A stretch of DNA of 64,000 bases from positions 17,898,867 through 17,962,866 of the forward strand of contig NC_092525.1 in assembly GCF_037038585.1 (NCBI RefSeq). The letters are read 5' to 3'. The notes under the pieces are model-generated. The model worked only from the letters and a program-made list of their open reading frames with translations, searched no databases and was not told the origin of the DNA. Both the position numbers and the translations under genes were made by a program. Origin of the DNA: Patagioenas fasciata (taxonomy: Eukaryota; Chordata; Aves; Columbiformes; Columbidae). Positions 1-11,272 of the stretch are shown in pieces. Position 1 is the first letter of the stretch. Every line of letters starts with the position of its first letter.

Positions 1-3000
1 AGAGGGACATGGATGAGGAGGAGTCGGGACCTTTCCCGTGGAAGCACAGCAAGAGAGGCTGTGCCCGGGGTTCCCTGCTGGATTGGTATATTTCATAAAC
101 AAACCATTTCCTTAAACATGTTATCTTCATGTTCCCAGAGTGATTAAAAAAAATTACATGTGTTTTTTAGAAAAATTTCTACCTGGTGCAGAACAACATT
201 GTCTCAAGACAGCATGTGATGCCACCCCTCCAGCATCCAAAGCCTTACTGCATTCGGTTTGAAATGCACTGCTCCAGGGCACTCTGGAAATTAAAATTTC
301 CAGAGGCTTGTTGCTAATGAAGACTAATTAATTTTTGATGTAAATGTGACATGCTGCTGCAGTTGCATCTGCATGCCCGTTAAAGGAAAACTGATTTTGA
401 TCTCAATCCGCAGTGGGTGTTTCATCTGAAAATTATTAGAGGAACACAGTGACTATTTAGTTCCTTTTTAGTCTGAGGATTTTCCACTTTTTCAGCCCTT
501 CAACTCAGACAAGTTAAAGGAAACACACCACAGCCTTTTAGAACAATTGTTTGAAATACAGCGTGTTTCACTTAAGAGGAAATGAGGAAAACCAAAGTTA
601 CATAAAATGAGAGAAAAATCCTACGCTGCTTTTCACCTCCATAGGTTTCATGGAATGAAATGTCCCCAGTGTACATGGTTAAGCAGCATGGCAGGACAGA
701 GACAAAGACTGGGGCACTGAGCTCCTGATGGTGATATTGCCCATCTTTAACGGGCTTGGGAAAAAGTCCACATTTCTCCAGATTTGGAGTTTATTTGCCA
801 TCACGTGTGTATTTCTGAACCCTTTGTGCTGTTACGAGCAACATCCTTCCTCAAAACATGGCCTTAATTCTGTATTCGACAGAGAGAGAACATGGCAAAC
901 GCAACATAAAAATGCTGCTTTATAAAATAGACCAAGGAAATTCAGCTTCCAAAAGTACACAAGAGTAAAATAATAGCAACAGAATGTGCTTTGGAACTTG
1001 TCCAAGCAAGGTTTTATATCCTGGCTGCTAGCAATTCATTAAAGATTTTAGAAATGCTGCGTGCTCCAGGTTACATGCATTCTCCTGAAAGAGCCAGGAG
1101 CACCTGGTCTGGGATGCTGGACACTGATCTGAGAAATGTCCCCAGCCATGTAAACAAGCTCTGCAATCTGCAAACCATGAGGAACATGAATCAATGTTGT
1201 GTGTCATTTTTTTGTATGTGACAAATGTGGCATTTCCAACCCCAAAACATTTAATCATTGCTCTGGTTGAGGTCACTTCTCTCTTTTGTCCTTCCCCACC
1301 AGCAGATCCACCTCCAGTTCCAGTTAGTGCTAGACTTGCACTTATAAAACCTGACTGTTGCACATATAGCTTTCTCTGGGTTGTGTATATATATATATTT
1401 ATATATATGGAGCTAGTATATAAGTGTGTCTAGCTGTAGTGGTGTGGATGGCAGGCAGCAAGCCGGTACCTGTGAACTGTGCCAGCACCAAACTCATCCT
1501 TCTGGAGACAGCCAGGCTGGAAAGTACATGAGCTGTAGAAAATGTATGTGATGTTCTGGGCAATGTTTATGTGTCTTAGAGTATTTTCTCAGCTTCCTGG
1601 AAGCACAATAAAAAGGTGCTCACTGATGGAGCCTGGCTTCAGTGGAGGGGGAATCAGAAGAGGGATTTGGAGCTGGCCACCACCATCGCCAGCACCATGA
1701 TGACCACGATGACCACCACCACCACACTGCTCCATGACATTTCAGAACAGTGATGGCTGAGACAACAAAGCAGATTGAGGCTGCTCTGGTTGCCGTGTGC
1801 CAGCTACCACGGACACTAGTGTAACTGCTGTAACTCCATCCTTTGCAGCTACTCTACAGCTCTTTGCACAAACCCAGTTTCTGCTTCACAATGAGTGAAC
1901 ATAAGGTATGTTTTCCAGCAGAGAAATCTGGAAAAAAAAATGCAAATAATGCTGTTGGTTCAGTTTGTGTTAGGAGGACAATGAAGAATCAGAAAGCTTG
2001 CAATGGGAAAAAATGGGTTATGAAGGCGAGCAGCAACAGGAACACATCTGATGCAGGACTGAGACGTGGCAGCAGCATCTCCATGCTCCCGAGCTTGGAG
2101 CAAAGTGAGTGAACTCCAGCCCCCTGGCCAGGGAAGTGGGGAAATGGAGCTCACAGCTCTCAGCCACACTCTGCCAGCTCGCCCAGCCCTGTGCAGGAAA
2201 TCCCCCACAGCTTGGCCTCTGGCAGTGGCTGCCACAGCACCCTCACAACAAGCACTGCTTTGGATGGACAAAATGTAATAGGTTTTTTTTTTTTTGCAAA
2301 GTACATTTGGACTGCAGATGTGAAGTACCATGAAGTACCTCTCCTTCCCCAAACAGGTATTATTAGAAACCTCACTTAGCTTAAAAAAACCCAACAGGGT
2401 TGAGCACCATAGTTAGAAGTAATTATGAAGAAGCAATTCACACGTTCCATATGTCTCAAAATAAATTCTCTCACTTGCTTTTCCAAGCAGAGACAGAGCC
2501 CTCTGAAAACTGTTACAAACACAGCTTCGTGTATGTTATGAGAGCACAGGAAGTTTAAGATAAATTCAGCGACAGATCAGATGAAAGAACTTGTGCACTT
2601 AGGAGATCTATTTGTACAGCTCCTGTGGCAAGTCCCACCCCGGGGGCCTCGCAGTCTCTGAGATGTTGCACAGAGATGGTGTGCAGTGCCATCCACTTCA
2701 CTGACGAGGAGACACATCAGGGAGGAGGGTGCAGGGTGAATTCATCCACAACACCCAGCTGATGGGCACCAACAGGTGGTTTGGAGCACTGAAGGTGGTT
2801 GTTGTGTGATGATCTTCACCTGGGGCAGCTCTGTGCTGCCCCATAGCCTGGTCCTCCTGCTCCTTCTGCTCCTCCTGGTCCCATGTCCTGGCTCTGGCTA
2901 CAGGGTGAACCCAACCCAGCATCTGTCCTGCTCAGAACAGCTTCTGCTCCCTGCATTCAAAACAATAACTCTAAGTGAAAAGATTGGTTTTGTTGATCTT

Positions 3001-5939
3001 GAGGGAAAAAGCTCAACTTGCTCTCCTTTGTAACTTCCACTTCTTTTCCCTGGAGATAAAAATGGAAGAGTGTTTTGGGGAAAAAAAAATCCAATTTGAG
3101 CAGCGCTGAACATAGCCTGACACTCTGCATAAGTGCATAAAAGCATAGAATTATTCTCAGTATACTTTCTAATACTATTACTGTTTCAAGAATTGCTGAC
3201 ATTGCAAGTTGGCGGCCCATTTTACCCATTACACAGTGCCTGTGACTTCATTACGTCCTGCTGCTTTTCGCTAGGATGTATGAGAAGAACCAGGCTCCAG
3301 AAATACTGCCGGGAACAAATCGATGACAAACTGAAACCACTTAGATAGTGTTAAATCACATTTCTGTAGAGGTCCAGTCAATCCCAAGCTGACAGCATTG
3401 GTGATTTAAAGCACTTTACCGTACATAGGGCCCCTTACTGTAGCTTGAAATGCCATGGAAAAAAAAGCTTTCTAAGCTTTTTCACTGTTTAAAGTAGTGT
3501 GAAACATCATCATTTCAGAGGCAAAGGTGGAATTTGGCTTGTGGAAGCTTGAAAACCAAACTACAGCAAAGGCAGGTAAGGGATAATTTGTGCACTCATC
3601 CCTACCTTTTCTTTACAGAAGGCTACAAGCGACAATTTATTTGAATTTAGTTTGATTTTTAATTCACAAATACCAAGACAGCCAAGTCTAGTCATCTCTA
3701 TTTTCCTAGTTCTTGAGTGAAGGATATCAGTATGTCCTGGAAGTTGCAAAATCTAGAAGGATGTAAGATACAAAATAGTTCTTCCAACCTGTCACTGCAC
3801 CCCAATTCTTAGAGGGGTAAGAAAAAGTTATTTTGTATCACAGGTCTATTCTGCAGCTCTTCGCCTGCCTGTTCTCTTTATAACCAAGAGAACATGCTCA
3901 GCTACAAATCCATGTGATTAATTCTTTAGAGAAAACTACTTTAAGGGTTTTAATGCAAAATTATATACTTTCCCTGGGATGGTATGTTGTGGCAAGAGCA
4001 AACCGTTCTGGGGATACGTTGGAAATCCTCCCCTGTCATTAACATAGTTCTTGCAGTAATTTTTAGAAGCAGACTGATTTCATCCCAGTTATATCTCACA
4101 GAGCAGAAATCAGCAGACACCAGTAGCCTGAAATTAAGGAGAAAAAGCAAAAATCTCGCATTGCAGGCAGGACTAGGAGACCAAACACACAATTTCTGTG
4201 AGCCTGTAAGTGCCATAGGAACCCAACCCCATTTTTCAAAGTGAGGTGTGTGAGGACGTGAGAATTTAATTCTGGCTGAAGGACATGGCCTTTGGGAGCC
4301 TGGGTCATTCCTGGACAGGGTCTTGGGCACCGATTTAGATGGAGGCAGAGCTGAAGCTGGTCTCTTCTGAGCTGTGGCAGCCACGAGCAGCCCCAGGATA
4401 AGCCCCTTATGCAATCCTTCTGTCATGGCTGCCTCCTCGGCTTTGCTTTGATTTGCAGGTCTGAGCTTCAGAGTTTGAGGACATTGGCGATATCAGTTGC
4501 TGTGCTGGGAAATGCGCCCTGCCTGTAAAGCATAAATAACAAAGAGCTGGTGTGTTATTTGGCATGACAACCCACCGAGAAAAACTGATTTTATCATGAT
4601 AAAGGCAAAGCCATGGAAAGGGCCAGCAAGGATGAAAGATCATCAGTGGAAGCACAGCCTCTGCAGGCACTTCCCAGAGGACAGGGAACACCAGAGCAAG
4701 AAAATGTCGGGCTTGTCAGCCACACACGTTTGCAGGGTTTGTTCCCTCTCCTTCCAGCCTCAAGCTCTTTTCTAACCTGAGTTAAGATTACCAGAGTGAT
4801 GGAAATGGGGTGAGACTCCTGTGCTTTCCCATGCAGCCACAGCGTGTGGTTAATCCAGAACCAGCGGTGCCACATGGCTGGGGAAAAAGGTGAATGTGGT
4901 GCAAAAACATCCAAATTACGCTCCGCTGGTTCCCTGACAGCTGTGGAAATATGTGGGGAAGGGCTGGCTTGTGGCCTCTTGGGAAAGGGGAAGAAAAAAA
5001 TCAGTGATTATCTGTCATTAGTTTGTAAACTCCAGCCATCTGGAGATGCAGACACATGCATTCCCACACTATCAGCCCCCATGTCCCATGCAGGAGATGA
5101 AAAGCTTTGGGTTGGTTTCCTGGAGAATAGGTTCAAAACTCAGGATCACTAAGGCACAAGACAGATGAGCTGGGACCTGTTTCGGTGTAAACTCTATAAA
5201 CACCTCATAACAGCAAAGGGTCTTGCATACCCGTGAACTGTGCATGAGAAGACCTTGACAAAAAAATGTTATCAGTGTGCTTTGATTAGTCTGAATTACA
5301 TGAAACTACTATTATGTCGAAAGGTGGCACGTTTTTTTAATGACTAATTTGGCTGCTAGGGCAATTCCCCCAGAAGGCAGCAGCAGATTGGCTTTTCTTC
5401 AGAAGAAAATGCCAAATACGTGTGTGTGTGTGGGAAGCGGGGAATCATTTCATTGAACTGAATCATTTGCTTACTTGTGTTACTTCCACTTGTGCTGTTT
5501 CCTGTGGCTTCAAGAAGAGTTCAAAACTGCAGTGAAGAAACCCCTTTATTTTCTTTGTAGCCGGGAGAATTATGTCTCTCTCCTCATTTTGCTGTAAAAC
5601 ATGCAAGTTGTTTACGCTGGTTTATTGACATCTGTGTCAGGCTAGAGATAGGGCTAAATGTTTTTTAAAAAGGCTACAAATACAGGGGTAGTTGTGCCTG
5701 CACCGCTGCAGACACTGGACCTCTGTGGTGTCAGCGGTGGCCTCATCGCTGGGGTGGCCAAGAAAACCCCCTAAATCCAGCACCGCCCAAGAGGTCCCAA
5801 AATTCATGTTGGGTGATGGGCATTTTTTAAGCACCTGCTGTCAACCCCCTGAGTGCTGGGCTGGGTCCCACTGCCCCCACTAAAGCCAGGAGACAGATCC
5901 ATTTTAAGCTCCTTCTCCCAGTGCACACTGTGGCCTGGG
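1..5939. other. Intergenic region upstream of JAK1
   Basis: No open reading frame here resembles a known protein, and none shows a convincing run of exons with splice sites. The longest frames (for example about 158 codons on the minus strand near 3950-4426) are low-complexity and look like chance. There are small simple repeats: an AT-rich run near 1386-1408, a CCA/ATG triplet-rich stretch at 1677-1728 and a GT run near 5419-5431. An AATAAA at about 1607 has no gene attached that I can see. In other vertebrates the AK4 gene lies on this side of JAK1, but nothing visible here belongs to it. Confidence 0.7.
1677..1728. repeat. Imperfect CCA/ATG triplet repeat
   Basis: This is a short stretch built of CCA, CCATGA and ACC units, ending in a pure (ACC)n run. 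It lies in intergenic DNA with no coding context. Confidence 0.6.
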
Positions 5940-6615
5940 TATGGATGTGCAGAACGGGGTCTGGGGGTGTTGGTGGCAGGTGGCTGAACATGAACCAGTG
6001 TGTGCCCAGGTGGCCAAAAAGGCCATGAGCATCCTGGCTTGTATCAGGAACAGTGTGGCCAGCAGGGCTAGGGAAGTGATTGTGCCACTGTACTCGGCGC
6101 TGGTGAGGCCACACCTTGAATCCTGTGGTCAGTTTTGGGCCCCTCATCATAAGAAGGACATTGAGATACTAGAGGAAGCGCAGAGGAGGCAACAGAGCTG
6201 GTGAGGGGCTGGAGCACAAGTGTGATGGGAGCGGCTGAGAGACCTGGGGTTTCAGTCTGGAGAACAGGAGCTGAGGGGAGACCTTCTGATCTCTCAACTG
6301 CCTGAAAGGAGCTTGGAGCCAGGGGGGTTGGGCTCTGCTCCCAAGGAAAAAGCACCAGGACCAGAGGAAATGGCCTCAAGTTGCACCAGGGGAGGTTGAG
6401 GTTGAATCTGGGGAACGATTTCTTCCGCAAAGGGCTGTCGGGCATTGGAACAGGCTGCCCAGGGCAGTGGTGGAGTCACCATCCCTGGAGGGGTTGAACG
6501 GATGCGGAGATGAGATTCTTAGGGACATGGTTTAGTGCTAAAGTTGGGTTAGGTTATGGTTGGACTCAATGATCCTGAAGGTCTCTTCCAACTGAAACGA
6601 CTCTGTGATTCTATG
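5940..6615 (+). mobile_element. CR1 LINE fragment, 5'-truncated, sense orientation
   Basis: The left part encodes the carboxy end of a CR1 ORF2 reverse transcriptase protein, and the right part is the CR1 3'UTR. The right end carries the typical tail: the phrase about a diagnosis-like GGTCTCTTCCAAC followed by TGTGATTCTATG. The 3' end stops at 6615, and the next base begins the JAK1 CpG island. The unit GGGCATTGGAACAGGCTGCC also occurs in the CR1 at 58.6 kb, so both belong to the same or a close subfamily. The left boundary is approximate. The element is non-functional because it lacks most of ORF2. Confidence 0.93.
5965..6204 (+). pseudogene. CR1 ORF2 carboxy-terminal remnant
   Basis: The frame contains the CR1-typical words [12 protein letters not shown] and [12 protein letters not shown], then [19 protein letters not shown], before a stop at 6204. 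In full CR1 elements this segment follows the reverse transcriptase core near the end of ORF2. The catalytic core is absent, so this is a dead fragment inside the CR1 at 5940-6615. It has no start codon of its own that makes sense. Confidence 0.88.
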
Positions 6616-6849
6616 CCCGCCGGCACCCGGCGGCCTCTGAGGGCCTGACCGGCCCTCTGCCTCCCGCGTGCCGGCAAGTCCCCTCGGCAGCGGCCTCGCA
6701 GCGCCGCGACCGCCTCCTCAGCGCGGCCGGCGGGAGGCGGCCCCCGTCAGGCACCACCCCCGGGCGGGCCCGGCCCCGCGCATGCTCCGCGGGTGGACGC
6801 CGCTGCCGCCGTGCCGGGACCGCCGCCCTGCCGCCGCTGGGACCCGCGG

Positions 6850-6982
6850 GCTGCGGTCTCCTGGTCACCGGGCCGGGTCGGGCTGAGCCTCGCCGCCCCC
6901 CCAGCCCCGCGGGGCTGCGGCTGAGCGACACGGCCGCCCCGCCATCGCCTCTCGTTCGCCCCGGCGAGGCGCGACGGAAGCG
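6850..6982 (+). other. JAK1: JAK1 exon 1 (non-coding, 5' end estimated)
   Basis: The 3' end is set by the donor in GGAAGCG|GTGAGTGG at 6982/6983, the best donor in the CpG island. The 5' end at 6850 is a guess, because initiation in CpG islands is dispersed. No in-frame coding sequence is implied, since the JAK1 start codon lies 16 kb downstream in exon 2. The minus-strand and plus-strand open frames across this region are artefacts of high GC content. Confidence 0.6.
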
Positions 6983-7191
6983 GTGAGTGGGGCCGGAGGG
7001 GGTTTCTGCGGCCCCCTCGCCGGGCCCTGGGCCGAGGGGAGCCGGGAGGGCGGCGCGAGCGGCAGGCGCTTCCCTGAGAGGCGCTCCCGAGATGGCCGCC
7101 GGCGCCGGGCGCGGAGGCGGCGCGGGAGTTTCCCGGGCTCAGCGCGGCGGGCGGGCCCGGCGTAGGGGTGCAGGGCTCCCCTCAGCACAGA

Positions 7192-7267
7192 GGGCCCGGG
7201 AGCAGCGGGGGACGAGTCTGCGGGGTGCCGGGCCCGGGAGCGACGGGGGACGAGTCTGCGGGGTGCC
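7192..7267. repeat. 38-bp tandem repeat, two copies, in the CpG island
   Basis: Copy 1 spans 7192-7229 and copy 2 spans 7230-7267. They differ only in the GCAGC versus GCGAC segment. Each starts GGGCCCGGGAGC and ends ACGAGTCTGCGGGGTGCC. The repeat lies about 210 bp downstream of the exon 1 donor. Confidence 0.9.
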
Positions 7268-8828
7268 GGCCTCGTGAAGCGGGTGTTCAGAGCCACGTTT
7301 CGGCGAGCGGCGGCGGGGAAGGCCGGGCCCTGGTGCTGAGGAGGAACCAGAATGAAATAACTTCGGTTCTGCCCGCTGGTGGTGGACATGGGTGAAATGT
7401 AAAAAATACGCAGGTGCTCGTGAGTGAGCTCGGACCCCCGTGAGCTCCCGGGAGCCCTCAGGCTTCTCTGCAAGTGGAGCTGCTGTGGAGATGCTGCTGC
7501 CTTGTGTGTCTGTGCAAATTCAGGGCTTGGAAAAACGGATGGGGTCCAGCTATCAGTCCGGCATCTGTTCCTCTGTTAGGGATAGAGACACTCGGGACAC
7601 CTTTCAGCCCTCTCTGTAGGTGCTCCCTTCCCCCAGGATGCTGACAGCCAGGACACCTGTTGGCCGGGTGTCTGTCACCCAAAGGACAAGCAGGGATGTG
7701 GAGCAGATAACCTGGCCCTTGGCAAGTTGTGCCTAATTTCCACTTTCTCCAGACACCTAAAAATGTAATTTGCTTTCTCTGTGTGTGTGTGAAAAAAATT
7801 GCTGTCAATTGCTGTCAGTTGGGGTTTTCAAAATACTTACAGAAAGTTCATATGTGAGGAGCACCAGGACATCAAAGTGTGAAGCATGTTGACCCGGTAC
7901 TGACCATGTTGGTTGTTGGCAGAAGGACATGTCAGTCGCTCGGTGTGGCAGGAGAGGGGGACCTGTCTCTGTTGAACAGCTTAAGAGAAGGATGGGGTGA
8001 TGCTGGGGAAGCCTGTGGCTAACAGGGCAATTAGAGATGGGAGGGATATATTTTGAGGCATAGAGAACAGTGCAGATAAATGCAGTGCAAATATTTTTTT
8101 TTTTTTTTTTTTGAGGGGAATGGAAATAATTCAAAGTTGCGTCAGTGTTTAAACGCAACTCCAATTAGCCCAGTTTAACTCTTGGTCGTAACTCTCTGCA
8201 ATTTTATTCTTGAGCTGAGGATTTTATTTGTGTCTGCTGAAGCTCAGTATTAAGTTCAGTTTTGACCATATATGGGGCCTGGTAGGCATTTCCTCCAGGA
8301 CTTGTTTTTAAAACACACAGGAAGTTGCACCTTGATCGGAGTTTGTGCTGGGTGACACCGAGACAGGTGCATTGAAACACAGCCAGTTAAAGACACGCTG
8401 CTCACGTTTGAGCAAACAGGCTCTTGCCATCATTTGCAGAGTTAAAAGTTAAAAGCGACCACAGGCAGATTTTACAAGTGTTTTTGTCAATACATTTTTA
8501 GTGCTTCTGTTCTCCTTAAATATCTGACTTATCTAAGGATCTGCAAGCCGTTTGTCCCGAAGCCCAGTGGAACAGAGAATATACTGTGCTCGGACAGAGC
8601 AAAACTGCAAACATTTGACCTTTGTGAAAGGTTGGGTGAAAAACCTGTGAAAAGCCAAGGCGAGTGGGTTTAAATTTGCACAAGAATATAAACACGGAAC
8701 TGGAATAACTTTAGGTTTGTGAACTCCTGGAAGTCTCTGCACTGCAAAAAATCTTTCAGAATTAATGTGGCCTTTTCTGAGAGGTAGATTCTGTAAATCT
8801 CAAACTGTTCAGGAATATGCTGTTTCTG

Positions 8829-8989
8829 TATGTCCAAACTGACTTGTTTGTTCAATCAGTTTAGTTAAAAAAATCCAACAAACAACAAAACAAATGAGAA
8901 GTAAGATCTATGTCCAAACTGACTTGTTTGTTCAATCAGTTTAGTTAAAAAAATCCAACAAACAACAAAACAAATGAGAAGTAAGATCT
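8829..8989. repeat. 80-bp perfect tandem duplication
   Basis: The segment 8829-8908 is repeated without mismatch at 8909-8988, and one further base (8989) also matches. The unit begins TATGTCCAAACTGACTTG and ends GAAGTAAGATC. The lack of divergence implies either a recent duplication or an assembly artefact. It lies deep in intron 1. Confidence 0.97.
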
Positions 8990-10201
8990 GGAGCAAAACT
9001 TTGGAAAGCAAACTTATATCAGTTGCAAAGCAAAAAGCTGAAGTGTTCCTGAAGAGTCACTGAACAGACTTGGTGGGTAAAATCAAGACACCTTTTAAAC
9101 TAATTTTTTTTCTTAGTCAAACAGAGTCTGCAATTTAAAGTTACTTTAATTCTTTTACCTTACCTCTTGGGGGGCTGGAACTGATCCAGGGCTCTTTGTT
9201 TGAAAAATAAGTGATACCAATTCAGTAAATTTCGATTGACGTTCCTGTAGTAGTTCGCAGTCTTGCAAATGAAAGACTGAATTCACAGAAACTAGCTTCC
9301 CTTTTTTGTGTAGAGGGGAAGAATCTTTCCGTTTTCGTAGGCAGCATCTGGACAGTGATGCCTGCTGTTTCAGACAGGAGGATTTTGCCTTTTTCCTACC
9401 ACGTACCTCCCCGTCTTCCCTCAAATAAGAGCTGAAATACCCTTTTCACCTGCAGAACTGGCCTCAGGTTTCTTGGCATCATGCTGCTGCCTGACTTGGT
9501 ATGAGGAAGAGAAGCTCAAAATACAGCAACAAACCCAAACGGAGAACCCTTGGATCTCTACGCTCTGTTGGGCATGAACTGCACAAGAAAGAGCTGCCCT
9601 GTGTTTACATAAATATAAAGATGTTTGAATTGATTTGAGAGGTTGTAGCTTTTGCACATAAAACCAAACCTTTAAGACTGGTTTGTATTTAGATGTGAAA
9701 AGAATTGTTAGGAGAACACTGAGACACCAGTTTATGGAGGGAATACTGAGTTGGGCCTTAGTTCCTGACTCGTCTCATGTCCAACAGCAGTTAAAAATGA
9801 TAAAATGTTTTCTTTTGGACAATAAACAGGCAATATTACATTTTCTTAAAGATCAAGCATTATTCCCGTAAATACACTCAGAGTTGCTTTAGATTGCTAA
9901 AGCACTTAAAATGCAATTAGATTTCAGGTATTGGTAATGGCAAGCACTTGCCAAATTGATAGAAAATGGCTTTTACAGCTCAGCACGTGATTCAGGCAGT
10001 TAATACTCAGAACCTGCCTTTTGCAGAGAAAGCTTTTCATGGGCTGACCCTGCTCAGTTCTGAGACAAATGCACTTGAACCTCATCAAGAAGAAAAGTGG
10101 AATCTCAAAAGAACAGCATTTTGGGGTGTTTTACAGCCAAATTGTTAGTTCTGTCTAGTGCTGTAGTTTCTGTACAGTACATGAAGTGACAGACTCGGGG
10201 T

Positions 10202-10219
10202 GGGGGGGGGGGGGGGGGG
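10202..10219 (+). repeat. Poly-G homopolymer (18 G, preceded by GGGGT)
   Basis: An uninterrupted G run follows CGGGGT at 10196-10201. Runs of this length are uncommon and can form G-quadruplex structures. Their length is often wrong in assemblies. Confidence 0.9.
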
Positions 10220-10988
10220 AGAGATTATTCTGCTCACTCACTCGATGCCTTTAGCAGCGCTTTGGGTACCCCGTCTAGTACTTGTTTTCCCATTCACTAG
10301 ACCTTCCAAAAAACGGAAACAATGCTAAAAAGCACTAGGTTACTGGAAAAATAAGTTGATGATGGTTCTCTTGGGCAAATTGGTTGCAATTTCTCTCTAT
10401 TCAAATGGGAGGGGGAAAGAACGGAAGTGCGATTTAGTGGTTTGAATTTCCTGGCCTGTTGAGCACAGGTGGATTTTTAAGGAACAGGTCCTAACATTCT
10501 CTTCATGCTCAAGGGCTTATAAAAGTTCAGACAGGCTGGCTAGAATAATTATCTTCTTTTTTCCCCTGAACTGGTTATATAAATGTAACATAACTTGCGT
10601 AACTGGCAGAAAAACTGAGCTACAGGAAACTGGAAGAGCAGCTTCTACTTGGAAAAGTATAGTCTGTATCTCTTATATTGTATATAGTTACCTTTTACCA
10701 TCATCTGACAGTATGAGTTGTTTGATGGCAGTGACACAGATATGGTTCTCTGCAAGTTATGTTATCGTGATTATACATTGAAACAGCTGGTCCATAAAAA
10801 TATCTGTTAGGATTTTTTTTTCCCTGCAGGTTGTGAAAGGTATAATACGAATGAAAAACTGGAAGTTGATGGAAAAGTGGAGGATGTGCATGTTGTCCTG
10901 AACTAAGGAGTGAGGTAGTGGTGAGAGCCTGGGAAAAATCAAACTGGAGTTTGTGCTTGAAGAGTTTTGATTATGAACAAGTGCAGTT

Positions 10989-11272
10989 ATAGAATCACAG
11001 TATTGTTTGGGTTGGAGGGACCTTCCCAGCTCCCCCAGTGCCACCCCTGCCATGAGCAGGGACATCTTCACCAGCTCAGGTTGCTCAGAGCCCCGTCCAG
11101 CCTGGCCTGGGATGTCTCCAGGGATGGTTCATCCACCACCTCTGTGGCGAACTTGGGACAGGCTCTCACCACCCTCAGGGCAACAATTTCTTCCTCATGT
11201 CTGCTTTGAATCTTCAGAGGTGCTTCAACCCTCAGGTCACTTGTGTGGCTCTTCTCTGGACCAGCTCTAACC
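10989..11272 (-). mobile_element. CR1 LINE 3' fragment, antisense in JAK1 intron 1
   Basis: The left end reads TAGAATCACAGTATTG, the inverted CR1 tail, followed by GGTTGGAGGGACCTTCCCAG and the inverted 3'UTR. The element is therefore on the minus strand and truncated at its 5' side near 11272. Bases 11016-11127 are an exact reverse complement of 55375-55486, another CR1 copy in this gene. Confidence 0.93.

Larger units (their letters stand above)
6616..7360 (+). promoter_or_regulatory. JAK1: CpG island and probable JAK1 promoter
   Basis: Sequence composition changes abruptly at 6616 from a LINE tail to very GC- and CpG-dense DNA, which continues to about 7350. There is no TATA box in an obvious place. 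GC-box-like GGGCGG cores are present (for example near 6762-6768), and CGCGCATGCTCC near 6777-6788 is close to an NRF1 site. A strong donor, GTGAGT, sits at 6983. This is the usual layout of a broadly expressed vertebrate gene such as JAK1: dispersed start sites in a CpG island and a short non-coding exon 1. The exact start sites cannot be read from sequence alone. Confidence 0.85.

Noticed and set aside
1600-1620. AATAAA that might mark the 3' end of an upstream gene
   Set aside because: No coding exon precedes it in the window, and the hexamer is expected many times by chance in this composition.
3950-4426. Open frame of about 158 codons on the minus strand upstream of JAK1
   Set aside because: There is no recognisable domain and no supporting exon structure, and frames of this length occur by chance in 64 kb.
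7092-7277. ATG with good context (GAGATGGCC) opening a short frame
   Set aside because: It lies downstream of the exon 1 donor, in intron 1, and the frame is low-complexity and ends within the tandem repeat. No sign of coding constraint is visible.
6865-7473. Open frame of about 202 codons on the minus strand, and overlapping frames on the plus strand, in the CpG island
   Set aside because: High GC content removes stop codons. The product is an Arg/Pro/Ala-rich string with no domain, and it crosses the JAK1 exon 1 donor.
10171-10190. GTACAGTAC, reminiscent of the miR-101 mature sequence, a microRNA known near JAK1 in mammals
   Set aside because: The match stops after TACAGTAC. The bases that follow do not fit miR-101, and no partner arm for a hairpin is present. 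The reverse complement was not found elsewhere either.
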